Assembly: GCA_004519485.1 (NCBI GenBank)
Contig: CP038109.1
Coordinates: forward strand, 520,001-584,000
Direction of reading: 5' to 3'
DNA: 64,000 nucleotides
Source of the DNA: Nannochloropsis oceanica
Taxonomy: Eukaryota > Sar > Eustigmatophyceae > Eustigmatales > Monodopsidaceae
Shown here: positions 1 to 10,626 of the stretch, in pieces
Layout: each line of letters starts with the position of its first letter
Position numbering within the stretch: position 1 is the stretch's first letter
The notes under the pieces: generated by a model
Told to the model about the DNA's origin: nothing
The model's input: the letters and a program-made list of their open reading frames with translations, nothing else
Database searches by the model: none
Position numbers and translations under genes: made by a program

Positions 1-2430
1 TTCCCTTGCCCTCACCTGCTCCTCCATCCCTTTTTCTCTCTCCAACCTCTCATTCAATCCCATTACTTCCTCCTCCTTCTCAATGACGACAGCTTTTGCC
101 TCCGCCAATTCCAAAGCCGCTGCCTCCCTCTCCCCCTTCCTCTCCCCCATCACCTCCTCAAGCGCACGCGCATATTCCCCCACTTTTGTTTCAAACCCCT
201 CGGCCACCACATGTGCAGCTGCCAGGCGCTTTCGCAAGACAAACTGCTTTAAATAATTGTGTAAATCTCTCCGTCGATCCCTCATTTCTCGTGCCCGCAT
301 CCTCCATGCAACCAACACCATGCGTTCCTTGTGCTGGTGGTCACTTTGATCCAAAAGCACTGCACTCTGGTTTGCTAGCCGTTCGCGAGCCAGACACTCC
401 TCTTGCCACCTCTCCTCCGCTTCCTCGTGTTGCTCCTCCGACAAGCCCAAACGTGCTTCCGTCTCCCTCAACTTTTCATGTAACTTTCTTACTTTCTCCT
501 GCACCGCCTCCCAACGCCAAGCCTGCCACACCCTCCCCATCGTCCTCCTTCTCCTCTCCTTCTTTAGGTATTGCATTATCCATTCCTCCATCCTTCCCCT
601 CCTTCCCTCCTCCTCCCCCGCCTGCCCCGCCCAAAAAGAGATTTCCTCCCCTGCTGCCTCCAACCGCTGAAGCGCATCTTCCTCTCGATGCCTGCTTGTC
701 TCAACCGCGGCGTCAGCCCCCTCCATGCCGTCCAGAAGCCTTTGTACATCCTCTCTCCGCTCGGCCAGCTCCGCCGTCGCCTGCTGTAACCCTTGATTTT
801 GCACCGCCAGCAGCTCTTCCAACTGAGTTTGCTTCTCTTCCCCCTTTGTCAACGCCGTGCGCAGCTCCTGTCCTTCCTCCCTCAAGCTGACAGCGTCGTG
901 TACACTACTCTCCAGTACCTGTTGCTGTTCTTCCAACAACATTTCAAGCTCCACCACCCTTCTCTCTGCTGCCACCAAGCGTAGCTCCCTCCTCTCCCAT
1001 TCCTCCCGCATTACCCTCATCGCCTCCTCCGCCGCCACACGTGCCCGACCAGCCTCCTCCGCTTCCATCACTCTCTTTGCCGCCTGCCGTTTATATTCCT
1101 TGTTCTCCGTGACCAGGTCAGCCTGTCGGCTTTCCGTTGCCTTGAGGAGAGTCTGCATCCGCTGTATGTGCCCTCGAGCCATCCCTCGCAGCAAATGCGC
1201 TGTCTCGTCCGCCACATGCTCTACCAACTGCATTTTTTTCTCCACTGCCACTCCTCCTTCTCCTCCTACTCTTCCTGCAGCTGCTCTTGCTACTGCTACT
1301 TTCCCTGCTTTAGGACGACGCAGGCGATGAGGGTCAGGAGGTAGAGCAGAGGGAGTGGAGACACAACGAGAGACCCCGCCATTGACTCGGGCTAATAAGT
1401 CTTCGAGCTCAGTGCTTAGGACTTCGCTCTCGCGTTTGCCGGCCTCGATTTCATCCAAGAGACAGGGATAGAGCCTCGTGGCATTTCCGAGTAGTCGTCG
1501 AATGTCTTGGGTTAAACCCTCCCACGTGCTCTTGGTGGTGGCACCATCAGGTTTGGCAGCGGCAGGATCAGTTGGAGTTGCAGTGGCAGTAGAAGCACTC
1601 ATTGCCACGGAGGCTTCAATCAGCCGCGCATCTAATGCTCCCGCAGCTTCGTGGCGTCGAAACTCAGTCAGTGCTCCCTCCAAATTGGCCAAAATCCCAT
1701 GCATGGCCCGACGCGTGTACTGCGCCCGCTGCAGCCCTTTGGAAAGGCTTTGCCACTCCGGCAACACGCTCCCTTCCTCATACCCCTGGCGCAGCTTTTT
1801 CTCCTCCTTTAATTCTCGAATATATGCTTCAGCTTCTGCGTTGGCATCCTTGGCCTCCAGAAGCTGATTTGTCAAGCTCGAGAGCTCGGTCTCACAGGCC
1901 TGTAGCTGGCATTGGAGTCGGGCTTTTTCCTGTGCCAGCTGCTCTTTTTCCGCGTGCTCCTTTGCGGCGACTTGCTCATATTCCCCTTTTTCACTTTGTC
2001 GTCTTTCGTTTTCTACGAGCTCATTTTTTGTAGCTTCCCGTCGGGCGTCCGTCAGGGCCTTCTCGCGTTGGACCACCACGGCTTGCAAACGTGCGGTTTC
2101 TTGGCGGGCTGCCTCGGCATCGCGTCGCAATTTGGTCATTTGCTCCACGGTCCGCTTACGCTCGCCCTCCTGCCACTCAAGTTGAAATTTCAAGCGTTCT
2201 GCAGCTTGTGCCTGCTCGCGGACACGCCGCTCGCTCCATGCAGTCGAGTCGGGTGTCTCATGGTACGATGGAGAGGGAAAGTCAGCACCAGAAGATGATG
2301 CTTCGTCTTGTCTGCAGCCACTATTGCTCCACGTACTGCTGCCCGTACTTGTATTGCTGCTTACGGGCGCCCGCCGGAGGAGGGTAGAAGTGGATGCGGG
2401 TGGTTGACGCTGCTGCAACAGACTCCACAT
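1..2430 (-). CDS. Large coiled-coil protein, C-terminus cut off by the window edge
   Basis: One uninterrupted reading frame runs on the minus strand from an ATG at 2430-2428 to the window edge, about 810 codons with no stop. A stop lies upstream in frame near 2499, so 2430 is the first usable ATG. The first ~70 residues are Ser/Thr/Pro-rich. From about residue 70 on, the protein is almost pure charged heptad-like sequence (for example REQAQAAERLKFQLEWQEGE), as in coiled-coil scaffold or centrosomal proteins. Near the visible end are Trp/Arg-rich helices (VWQAWRWEAVQEKVRKL and MVLVAWRMRAREMRDR) resembling Sfi1/IQ-type repeats. A donor-like CAG/GTGAGG at about 16-15 could end an exon. The family is not identifiable. 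A cytoskeletal, basal-body or Golgi scaffold role is only a guess. It is divergent from the GH79 gene. Confidence 0.8.
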   Translation of the reverse strand, partial: MWSLLQQRQPPASTSTLLRRAPVSSNTSTGSSTWSNSGCRQDEASSSGADFPSPSYHETPDSTAWSERRVREQAQAAERLKFQLEWQEGERKRTVEQMTKLRRDAEAARQETARLQAVVVQREKALTDARREATKNELVENERRQSEKGEYEQVAAKEHAEKEQLAQEKARLQCQLQACETELSSLTNQLLEAKDANAEAEAYIRELKEEKKLRQGYEEGSVLPEWQSLSKGLQRAQYTRRAMHGILANLEGALTEFRRHEAAGALDARLIEASVAMSASTATATPTDPAAAKPDGATTKSTWEGLTQDIRRLLGNATRLYPCLLDEIEAGKRESEVLSTELEDLLARVNGGVSRCVSTPSALPPDPHRLRRPKAGKVAVARAAAGRVGGEGGVAVEKKMQLVEHVADETAHLLRGMARGHIQRMQTLLKATESRQADLVTENKEYKRQAAKRVMEAEEAGRARVAAEEAMRVMREEWERRELRLVAAERRVVELEMLLEEQQQVLESSVHDAVSLREEGQELRTALTKGEEKQTQLEELLAVQNQGLQQATAELAERREDVQRLLDGMEGADAAVETSRHREEDALQRLEAAGEEISFWAGQAGEEEGRRGRMEEWIMQYLKKERRRRTMGRVWQAWRWEAVQEKVRKLHEKLRETEARLGLSEEQHEEAEERWQEECLARERLANQSAVLLDQSDHQHKERMVLVAWRMRAREMRDRRRDLHNYLKQFVLRKRLAAAHVVAEGFETKVGEYARALEEVMGERKGEREAAALELAEAKAVVIEKEEEVMGLNERLEREKGMEEQVRARE

Positions 2431-2884
2431 TGCTGCTGCGCGGGAAGATGGGGATGGTGGGAGGTCGATGGCTTGCTTGCTTGTTTTACCTCTCCCTCAT
2501 TTGCCGTTGGAACGGAAAGGCCTTGGCAGCAGGTCTCGAGCTTGTCGTCTCCGTAATGCCTTTATTCGGATGATAGGGGTTTGCATTAGGGAGTGGGTTG
2601 GGTGTTGGAAAAGGAAGGAATAGCGCAGAGGAAGCCCGCGAACACCGGTGCCGCGCGGCCTGCTTCGTTGTTGGCGATGAATCGAATGTGGGCTCTTCCC
2701 TTTCACTCTTTGCCTCTTTTCCCCCGACCACACTCTCTTATTCACTCACCCGTATGTCCAGTACAAGCTTCCCTATGCCGTACGTCTCCTGCCTAAACGG
2801 CTTGCACGATTTTTGCCGCGCTTCTCGTTGGTTCCTCACCAGCAACCAACCCCCATCCCCACACGCCCAACTCGACACAGCAAC
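2431..2884. other. Divergent intergenic region, probable shared promoter
   Basis: These 454 bases lie between the start codons of the coiled-coil gene (-) and the GH79 gene (+). I see no conserved promoter box and no convincing coding sequence. Short open frames on both strands here lack family signal. Confidence 0.5.
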
Positions 2885-4504
2885 ATGGCCTTGCGCGGCG
2901 CCTTGGACGGCCTGCTGGCCCTGGCCCCCGGGCCTGCTTTCAAAGCCCCGACCGCCCAGGTAATCAACCTGAGCCTTGGAGCCAATATCATTGCCAGGAC
3001 AGGTGAGGATTACATCTGCGCAACGACGGACTGGTGGCCCCCCAACAAGTGCGACTATGGGATCTGTGCCTGGAGCAACACCCCTTACGGGCCCAACCCC
3101 TCCATACCCAATCTCGACTTGAGCCAACCCTTGTTCAAGGCAGCTTTCGATACCCTGTCGCCGTTTATTTGGCGCTTGGGCGGGTCCTTGCAGGATGACA
3201 TTACGTACGAAGAGCCAGGGAACCCTGCAGTAGTCTGCCCTCCCATAACTGACGACCCTACCGCCAAATGGGGCTTTACGGGCGGCTGCCTCAATCGGAG
3301 CCGCTGGTCCGAAATCGCAAATTTTGCCAAAGACCACGAGGCGAAATTGGTGTTTGGGTTGAATGGGTTGAAGGGCCGTGTGCATGTCGAGGGGAAACAG
3401 TGGGAGGGGATGTGGGACCAAAGCAATGCCAAGTCGCTGATGACTTACACGAAAGAAGCAGGACTCCCCATCTATGCTTGGGAGCTCGGAAATGAACTTG
3501 GGGGTTTCAATGGCATCCAGGCTCAACTATCTGCGCGAGATGTAGGACAGGATTTTGTGACGTTAAGAGGAATGGTCACGGAACTCTGGGGGGAAGGGGA
3601 GGAGGCGCCTTTGGTGGTGGGTCCTGATACGGACTTGGACATCCCATGGTTTACTGAGTTTTTTGAGGCAGCACAGGGGAGTTTGGATGGGGTGGCAATA
3701 CACATGTATGCTTTGGGAGCTGGTGTTGACCCTACCTTGGCTGGAAAAATCATAAACCCCTCACATATGGCCAAAGCCACCCGGACTGCCGAAGACCTCA
3801 CGCAGCTCATGCAAGGGTTGGTTGCGAAAAATGTTGGGGGTGTGGTAAAGATGCCTCAGTTGTGGATGGGTGAGGATGGGGGAGCGTATAATTCAGGGCA
3901 AAACGGGACGACCAATCGATTTACGGCCGGATTTTGGTCCTTGAATGAGCTGGGGATTTTCGCGAAAAATGGTTTCACCGTTTATTGTCGCCAGACGCTT
4001 TTGGGAGGGAATTACGGATTGCTTGACAAGGATACTTTGCTGCCGAATCCGGACTTTTTCAACTATCTGTTGTTTAAACGGCTGATGGGGCGGGAGGTGC
4101 TGAGAGTAGAGAGCAGTAGTCCAGAGGTGACGGTGTATGCGCATTGTACGAGGAAGGGAGGGAAGGAGGACGAGCTGCAAGGGTTGGAGCCTGGGGCGGT
4201 TACTGTTTTGATAATTAATTTCATGGCTCAACATGACGCGCAGATTGGCGTCTTGAAGCTGGAGGGAGAGTGGAGGGATCTGTTGCCAGAACCCCGCTTG
4301 GAATATACCTTGACCTCAGGCATGCCGGGAAAGCTCAACGGAACCTTTTCCCTTTTGAATGGCAGCCCGCTTCAGGTGTCGTCGGAGGGAGTATATCCCG
4401 CCATGGACCCCTTGGTGGTGAAGAAGGGCGAGGACTTGGTGCTGCCGAAGCAGAGCTATGGATTTTATGTGTTCCCCAAGGCGGGTGTGCGGGCTTGCAT
4501 GTAA
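2885..4504 (+). CDS. Glycoside hydrolase family 79, heparanase-like endo-beta-glucuronidase
   Basis: This single-exon gene encodes 539 residues from the ATG at 2885 (context caacATGG). GH79 enzymes are retaining beta-glucuronidases acting on glucuronic-acid-containing glycans. The acid/base Glu is in YAWELGNELGGFN at about residues 196-208. The nucleophile Glu is in LWMGEDGGAYNSGQNG at about 324-339. The following AGFWSLNELGIFAKNGFTV and RQTLLGGNYGLLD blocks match the heparanase C-terminal half of the barrel, and a beta-sandwich-like tail ends in QSYGFYVFPKAG. Length equals that of animal heparanase (~540). The N-terminus MALRGALDGLLALAPG is only weakly signal-like, so an upstream signal exon may be missing; secretion or a vacuolar site is inferred. 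The substrate in an alga is unknown. The frame can be extended upstream to 2813 but without an ATG. Confidence 0.9.
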   Translation: MALRGALDGLLALAPGPAFKAPTAQVINLSLGANIIARTGEDYICATTDWWPPNKCDYGICAWSNTPYGPNPSIPNLDLSQPLFKAAFDTLSPFIWRLGGSLQDDITYEEPGNPAVVCPPITDDPTAKWGFTGGCLNRSRWSEIANFAKDHEAKLVFGLNGLKGRVHVEGKQWEGMWDQSNAKSLMTYTKEAGLPIYAWELGNELGGFNGIQAQLSARDVGQDFVTLRGMVTELWGEGEEAPLVVGPDTDLDIPWFTEFFEAAQGSLDGVAIHMYALGAGVDPTLAGKIINPSHMAKATRTAEDLTQLMQGLVAKNVGGVVKMPQLWMGEDGGAYNSGQNGTTNRFTAGFWSLNELGIFAKNGFTVYCRQTLLGGNYGLLDKDTLLPNPDFFNYLLFKRLMGREVLRVESSSPEVTVYAHCTRKGGKEDELQGLEPGAVTVLIINFMAQHDAQIGVLKLEGEWRDLLPEPRLEYTLTSGMPGKLNGTFSLLNGSPLQVSSEGVYPAMDPLVVKKGEDLVLPKQSYGFYVFPKAGVRACM

Positions 4505-5803
4505 AAAGAAGACAGCGGGAGGGTGAGATGCACATAGAGGGAAAGATTAGAGATAGATGAAACCAAGGGTGTATAAACTGCGTGTGTAGGATGGAGAGAG
4601 ACAGCGAAATGTTCAACTCGGCGGCGAGCGAAGACAGAAACCAAACGAAGAGATGAACGGCAAGAGAAACAAGCAAAAGATCCAACAGCGCGCAAGTGTA
4701 TCAACAACAATCACACTGTATCGAGGTAGCTGGACATTGACTGGCACTGGCGGAGAGGTTGAAATGTTTTCAAGCTTTCTACACACCATATTTTGGTTCT
4801 TTTTCGTTGTTGTAGACAGACGTGCTGCTGCTGCTATTTCAGCATGTCTTGTCTGTAGCATTGCTTTGTCGTCTATCGAGATGCGGTCCCCTCGGTATTA
4901 TAATTCTCCTTGCCTTGGCAGGTGTGTATGTGGAGGAGGTATGTGTAGTTGTTGGTGCGTGTGCGTGTAGGCTTACGGTGGGTGGATGGATGACTTTGAA
5001 AACTCAATTACCTCTTCCATTTTCTCCTCTCGTCGTATTCTCCTTTCGCTAAGTTTAAATTTTTTTCCTCGCGTTGATAATGATGTACAATCCTTTTTTG
5101 TCCCCGCCCCATGAAAAGCCAGGCCCGTGCTTTACCTTCCAGCTTCCCCGATCCTCCACACTAAATTGAATATTTTCACAACCCTCGACGAATATCTCTC
5201 TCTGTCTCTCTCCCTCCTCTCTTATGTCTATCTATCTTTCTCCGTCTTCTCTTTTTATCCACTCCTTTTCCCCCTTCCGATAAAAATATCCAGAAAGCCG
5301 GCAAACCCTTTGCCTTCAGTCCAGAACAAACATAAACAACGAAACGTGTGCGATACAATAGCTTTTCCCCGCCCCCAAGATATCTCTTTCTACGACGTAC
5401 GTATGTTAACATGCTGGGCGGCGCGCTTTGCAAAAGTCTTCGTGAAAGAGTTCCTCCCTTCCGTTGCAAGTCAGTTCGAGCCGACAGTAGTAGTGTGTGC
5501 TTGTGCTGTCCTTGTTTTATCACTATGTACGTTTCCAATTCATTCCCCCCAATGCATGTCTCCATTTGCTCACTTACATGTAATTATCACACAGCCCTTC
5601 CCCTCTTCCTCCTTGTGTCTCTCTCCTTTATCCGCTCTCGCACTTTACTTCGTACAAATTCTCCCTCCTCCTCCTCCTGCCCTTTCTATTTCCCTCCTCC
5701 TTTCCGTACCTCCCTCTATCCATCCTCTTCAACGGCTTTGTGAACACCATCCACCCTTTTAAAACGGTTTCACAAACACCATTAATCCTCTTTCAACACA
5801 AAC
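4505..5803. other. Convergent intergenic region, 3' flanks
   Basis: About 1.3 kb lies between the ends of the GH79 gene (+) and the zinc-finger gene (-). It holds 3' UTR-like AT-richer DNA and, from 5130 to 5760, strongly pyrimidine-rich + strand sequence. The ~211-codon open frame at 5127-5762 is a by-product of that composition. No RNA gene was recognised. Confidence 0.5.
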
Positions 5804-6550
5804 TTATGTAAACACAAATGTCCCCTGGCTAGGTGAGAAAATCGCCACCGACTGGGGCCCCATCATCCCTCCCTCCGTCGCTGCCTCGGTGGCGGAAAGA
5901 GGGAAATCAAAAGCCAGACCCGGGGACATCAAATTGTTTGCGCTAGGTGTCAACAGCCCTCCTTCCCTCCCTCCATCGGCGTTCTCAAACCCATTGAAAC
6001 GGCTAGAGCCCGTCAATGTCCCGTGAGGAGTCATTGTGAAAGAGAACCCTACACCCATATCATCAGTCATATCTGCCTTGATCACTCCGACGCCCTGGTT
6101 GCTATTCCCTGCAGGTAGATGCATCAGGCGTTCCTTCTTTTTCGGAGGCATGGTGTTGCTGTCGCTGCTGCTGCTAGGGTGTGTGTGGGCGGGGAGGGAG
6201 GTCATGGGAAGAAGGAGCTGCTGCTGGTGCTGTTGGTGGACCGCGGCTTGCTCCCAGTCCATGCTATTCTGACCACTGCGAGTGTGGGGCGGCTGCTGCG
6301 CGTGCTGCTGTTGTTGCTGCTGCTCTTGTAAGATACTGCTCTGGTGGGAGGAGGACGAGAGACGCTGCTGATGCTTCGCATGCTGGTGACGATGGCCTTG
6401 TGGCTGCCGCTGCTGCTGCTGAGGCTGGTCCTCCCCCTCCTCTCCCTCTACCTCCTCCTCATCCTCATCCTCGTCCTCGTCCTCGTCTTCCTCCTCGTCC
6501 TCGTCCTCCTCTTCGTCCTCCTCCGGCAGAATCGCTCCTCCTCCCACCTG

Positions 6551-6589
<39 letters not shown>

Positions 6590-7777
6590 TTGTTGTTGTT
6601 GTCGCAACAACTGTTGCTCCTGCTGCATCTGCCTTGCACCAGCCACGTGCTTCGAATTGGTGTCTCGGACGCGATCAATAAAGCTTGCCACAGCGGGCGA
6701 AGCGCGGGCCCCGACGTGCAGGGCGAGGAGCTGCACTGACTCATTGACGAGACGACGCAGGTGCTCATGATCGTCCATGAGGGTCGAGCAGGCGATCAGG
6801 GCATGATGCTTCAATGCATAGGCGGAAGTGAAAATGGCTCCGCATCCTGGGTGGTTGCAAGTGTGGCGGGTCGCCGAAGGCATGATAGTAGTGGTAGTGG
6901 TGGTGGTGGGGCTGCTGCTGCTGGTGCTTGATTTGATAAAGGGAGATATTGTGGAGGAGATACGTTCATGTTGCTGCTGCTGTTGATGTTGCTGCTGACG
7001 CTGCTGGTGGTGGTGGTTATGCTGGTGGTATTGTCGCTGCTGTTGTTGATGGTGGTGGATGGTAGTTCCAGCAGGAGTAGAGAAGAGGGAGTCTTGAGCA
7101 GTACCGGTACGAGTAGGGGTAGTTATCCCGATAGGCATGCCATGGTTGTTGCCGCTGAGGGATAAATGATCCGCGTGCTGGGCAATGTGGATCTTGAGGG
7201 AACTCTTGGCGGTGAATGACTTCTCACATCCGAGGTGGGTGCAGCGGAAGGGCTTCTCTTTAGTGTTGCGCTTCCAGCGGAGGTGGGAGTGTTCGTGAGA
7301 ACGCATGTGCTTTGTCAAGTTACCGGACTGACGGAAGTTCTTCCCACATCCTGGGTATTTGCATGGGAAGGGGCGTTCTCCCGTGTGAATTCTGACGTGT
7401 TGGACGAGATTGGAGGACTGTATGAGTGGGAAAGGGGGAGGGAGAGAGGGAAGGAGAGGGGTTGAGCGAGTGGATGGTACTAGAGCTTCAAGGTTAGGGG
7501 GTTGGACGCGGGCTTGTCGTGAGATGAGTGAAAGTAGTGATACAGCGCTGGGTGAAGGAGCGTGGCATTTGTGTAAAGTGAAGCGGTCTCTTTCATCCTA
7601 CAACGTCCCTACTCTCACCCCCCTCCTTTGATGCTGTCCCCCTATCTCCTCCACCCACCTCCTCCGATCACTACGAGAAGTACTTACCTTGGTAAAGGCC
7701 TTGCCACAGCCTTCGTACTTGCACTTATACCGGCGGGGAAGTTGGCTACCCTTGGTGCTGGTGCTGACAACATCCAT
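5804..7777 (-). CDS. C2H2 zinc-finger protein with polyQ and acidic tracts, probable transcription factor
   Basis: There are two exons: 7777-7688 and 7417-5804, joined in phase 0 (AAG/GTAAGT donor, ACAG acceptor), giving 567 residues. The splice falls inside finger 1 and restores it exactly (CKYEGCGKAFTK then SSNLVQHVRIH). Finger 2 is CKYPGCGKNFRQSGNLTKHM..H, finger 3 CTHLGCEKSFTAKSSLKIHI..H, and an isolated fourth, degenerate finger CNHPGCGAIFTSAYALKHH lies near residue 217. The TGERPF linker is typical of DNA-binding C2H2 arrays. Beyond it come His/Gln-rich stretches, a long polyQ tract near 303-320 and an Asp/Glu block near 327-355, the usual look of activation or interaction regions. The target is unknown. 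The ATG at 7777 was chosen. The frame stays open upstream with ATGs at 7951 and 8026 and a possible 54 bp in-frame intron (7918-7865), so the N-terminus may be longer. Confidence 0.88.
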
Positions 7778-8935
7778 GGTAGTAGAAGTGAAGGAGAAGA
7801 CGTGGACGGGTCCTTGAGGTGGACAAGATTCAAACGCCCTCGAGGTAGGAGTCTCTGGAGACACCTGTGTAGTAGTAATGTGGACGAACAGGAGTGAGCA
7901 AGGCCGGTGAAATTTTACCTGCTCAGTCGACGGACTTGTAGTCCTTCGCATGGGCCGAATCCCACGAACAGCACTCTCAGGGAAGAGCAGGAAAGAAGCG
8001 AACGAAGCTGGCACCAAAATGCACAAACGTGGCCAAACCTACGCCTGCCGCGTCCTTGCAACGATGTTTATATTGTGTGTGCATATGATGTGTGCCTGAA
8101 ATTCAGTTTAGTGGCCTTCTAAAATCATGCCTTGCCTAAAGCCTAAATCCTTGCTCTGTTGGGAGGCCAAAGGATTGGGGGAACCGTCATGTCTACCACA
8201 CGGAAGGGACGCAGGAGGTCACACAAGTTTGAAAGCCTGTCATTTGCATCCCGGTGTGAAGCCTGGACCAAATTCTGTTAGAGCTCTATGCGAGCCATTG
8301 CGTGCGGTGAGATTCAGGGACAGGAGGAGGGACGACTCGTCAACGACAGCACTTCTCAAAGGGACTTGAGTAGTGTTGAGGAGAGCGAGGGAAGCTCTCA
8401 AACGGCCCGTTTGAATATGGCACACCAGGTGTCGTGTTCCTCGTTATTGTGAGTCAAGTGTGTGGCATCCCTGCATTACGACACCGTGGAAAGCTTGTCG
8501 TGGTCATCAAAAAATGGTTGTAGAGGGAAAAGAAGGGAGTGAAAAGGAAAGCAAGGACAAAAAGATTTATGGAATGCAGACACCAGCACGCGCGGCAGAC
8601 TCGGACTTTGGGAGGTACTTCGAAAAAGCTACGCGAACCCAGCTCTATCCCAGCAGCACGAATCGCGCGATGACATACCATCTCACAATGCAAGAGAAAC
8701 ATTTGATTGATAATGCTTAGGTTCCTTTCTTTTCGATCGCACTACCCTACATGTGTTTTCCCCACGTGGTGCTTTGTTTTTTTCCATACTGCCGCACACA
8801 CGCACGGACATACTTTCACACACACTGACTGTCTGCCCCTGCCACGCTGGCTGCTGCTGTTGCTGTACAAGTCCTGCTCTGTCACTACAAGCCCTTGCTC
8901 CTATCTCTCTCCCTCTTTCCTTCCCTTCTTCCCCC
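7778..8935. other. Intergenic region between zinc-finger and PhoD-like genes
   Basis: This 1.16 kb is the upstream flank of the zinc-finger gene and the 3' flank of the phosphatase gene, both on the minus strand. Its right part contains a short CA-rich run near 8806-8830. Nothing else coding or structured was supported. Confidence 0.45.
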
Positions 8936-10626
8936 TTATGCTTCTTTCTTCGAGTACTTATTCGCCTTATTGCCCCCTGCGCCTCCCACCATCGTCCCAA
9001 AACGCCGCCCCTTCCACCTAACCAACCCCCGCACCACCCAGAACACAGCATACGTCACCAGTGCAATGGACATCAAGGCCAAAATAAAGAAGTACAAATC
9101 ATTATTATTGTTGATGGACCACGGCTCTCCCAACGCCGCCCCAGGACTATCCCTGTCCAACCTCCTCCGCGTCTGCAATACAGATTCCCCCCTTTTGTTC
9201 CTCACATCCACCCACGCTTCTTGTTTCTCCCAGTCCACTTCAACCGTGCCATAATTTAAGCCTCCGTAAACACTCGATGGACTCAACCGATGTCGATCAT
9301 ACCTCTGCACGGCCATCTCACACATCCCCATAGTCGTCGCAAAACACGTGTGCGTCATGCCACTGCTCGTCACTTCCAAAGCCTCCCTCCCTTCCTCTTC
9401 ATCCACCCACTCCTCCGGCTGCGTCACCAGTAGCTCAGAAAAATGTACATCCCCCGACAGGACCACCAACCCTCTCGGTCGGTACTTCCGCAACAAGGCC
9501 AACAGGCGTGCTTGGGCTGCAGGGTAATGTCCCCACCCTTCCACAATCGGGTTCACCGATAACAGCTGCACGGACGAGACGAGTATATGCATGGAAGCCT
9601 CCGATTTTTCCAACTGCCCTTCTAGCCAAGCCCACTGCTCGGCCCCCAGCATGTCGCCTTGAAACCTCTTGGTGACTCCAAGCAAGACGGCAGTCCACCG
9701 GGTCAGGGCAAGCAAATACGGCTTGACCGGCCACATGAAGTCAGCGATCCACGCAGGGAGATTCAGGGCGGGATTGTCGCTCAGCGAGCGAACGTCCATG
9801 AAAATAATCTTGACTTGTTGTGGCGCGACCCCGAAGACATGGGAGGAGAAGAGGCCGAGGCGCGAACGGCGGGGGGAGGAAGGGGGGATGTGGCCGAGGA
9901 AGTCGAGGTAGGCCGCTTGCCGTTGGGGGGTGTAGTTCTGTATGTTACGTTACGTTTCCAGGGCGATGGAGGAGGGATACGTTGAGTGGTGAATGGTGCG
10001 AGGGTGAAGAAGTCAAAGAAGGACAGCAATTGACACTTCGCCGGCCTCCCCTAGGACCACACTTACCACACGATGCCCATCATTCGTAGACATGTCATGG
10101 TCGTCATACACACCCTCAATGACAGCCCCCGTGTGTAATAATCGTTGGTAACCCTCGTTTTTTAACTGGCGGGCGTAGGCTTTGCGAAGGTTTGCTTCAT
10201 TGTCGCCCTCTTTTTCCTTGACATAAACTGCATCGCCTAACCAGAGATAAGCTTGGGGCCGGAAATCAACGATGTGGTTCCATAAAAGGTTCGTGCGCCA
10301 CTGATTTTTTGAAAGAGGGGGAGGACGGATGGGTAAGGAGAGAGGATGAGAAAGATGGAGAAAAGGACATACGCTCATGCAGATAAACACACCTGTTTGT
10401 TGCACGAGCCAAAGGCCAGGCGTGTAAGCGTCTGATTCTCGTAGTGGCCGTCAATCTCCACCGTGTTGCTTTGGTCCATGACCACCGCGCCAGTGAAAGA
10501 GCACAGCAGTACCATTCCAAGCAGCATGGGTATACCCATGCACAGTGTTATCCCCGGCTGTCTTATCCTGGACTTGGGGACAGGGGCAAGTTGAGGACGT
10601 CGTTCCCTGCGAAGGCGAAGAAGCAT
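8936..10626 (-). CDS. PhoD-like metallophosphatase, membrane-anchored
   Basis: There are three exons, 10626-10393, 10300-10067 and 9937-8936 (all phase 0), giving about 489 residues. Family landmarks appear in order and are completed across the splices: RLAFGSCNKQ joined to WRTNLLWNHI, then YLWLGDAVY, YDDHDMSTNDGHRV joined to NYTPQRQAAYLDFLG, LFSSHVFG, VKIIFMDVRS and LSGDVHFSELL. The Asp, Asn and His residues in these blocks are the metal ligands of PhoD-type phosphodiesterases/alkaline phosphatases. A hydrophobic N-terminal segment (MGIPMLLGMVLLCSFTGAVV) looks like a signal sequence. One C-terminal helix (YFFILALMSIALVTYAVFWVV) followed by basic residues should anchor it, placing the catalytic domain in the ER/Golgi lumen or outside the cell. 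The substrate is not predictable. ATGs at 10626 and 10539 are both possible starts; 10539 would begin just before the hydrophobic core. Confidence 0.88.

Noticed and set aside
96-890. 264-codon Pro/Ser-rich frame on the plus strand
   Set aside because: It is the antisense of the continuous coiled-coil reading frame; its Pro-richness is the complement of Glu/Arg codons.
2738-3526. 262-codon frame on the minus strand
   Set aside because: It lies antisense to the GH79 gene, whose family motifs are unmistakable.
5127-5762. 211-codon frame on the plus strand
   Set aside because: The region is pyrimidine-rich with Ser/Leu/Pro-only composition, no motif, and sits in a convergent 3' region.
7865-7918. 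54 bp in-frame intron upstream of the zinc-finger start
   Set aside because: Donor and acceptor look acceptable, but the frame is open with or without it and no ATG choice is favoured, so it was left out of the model.
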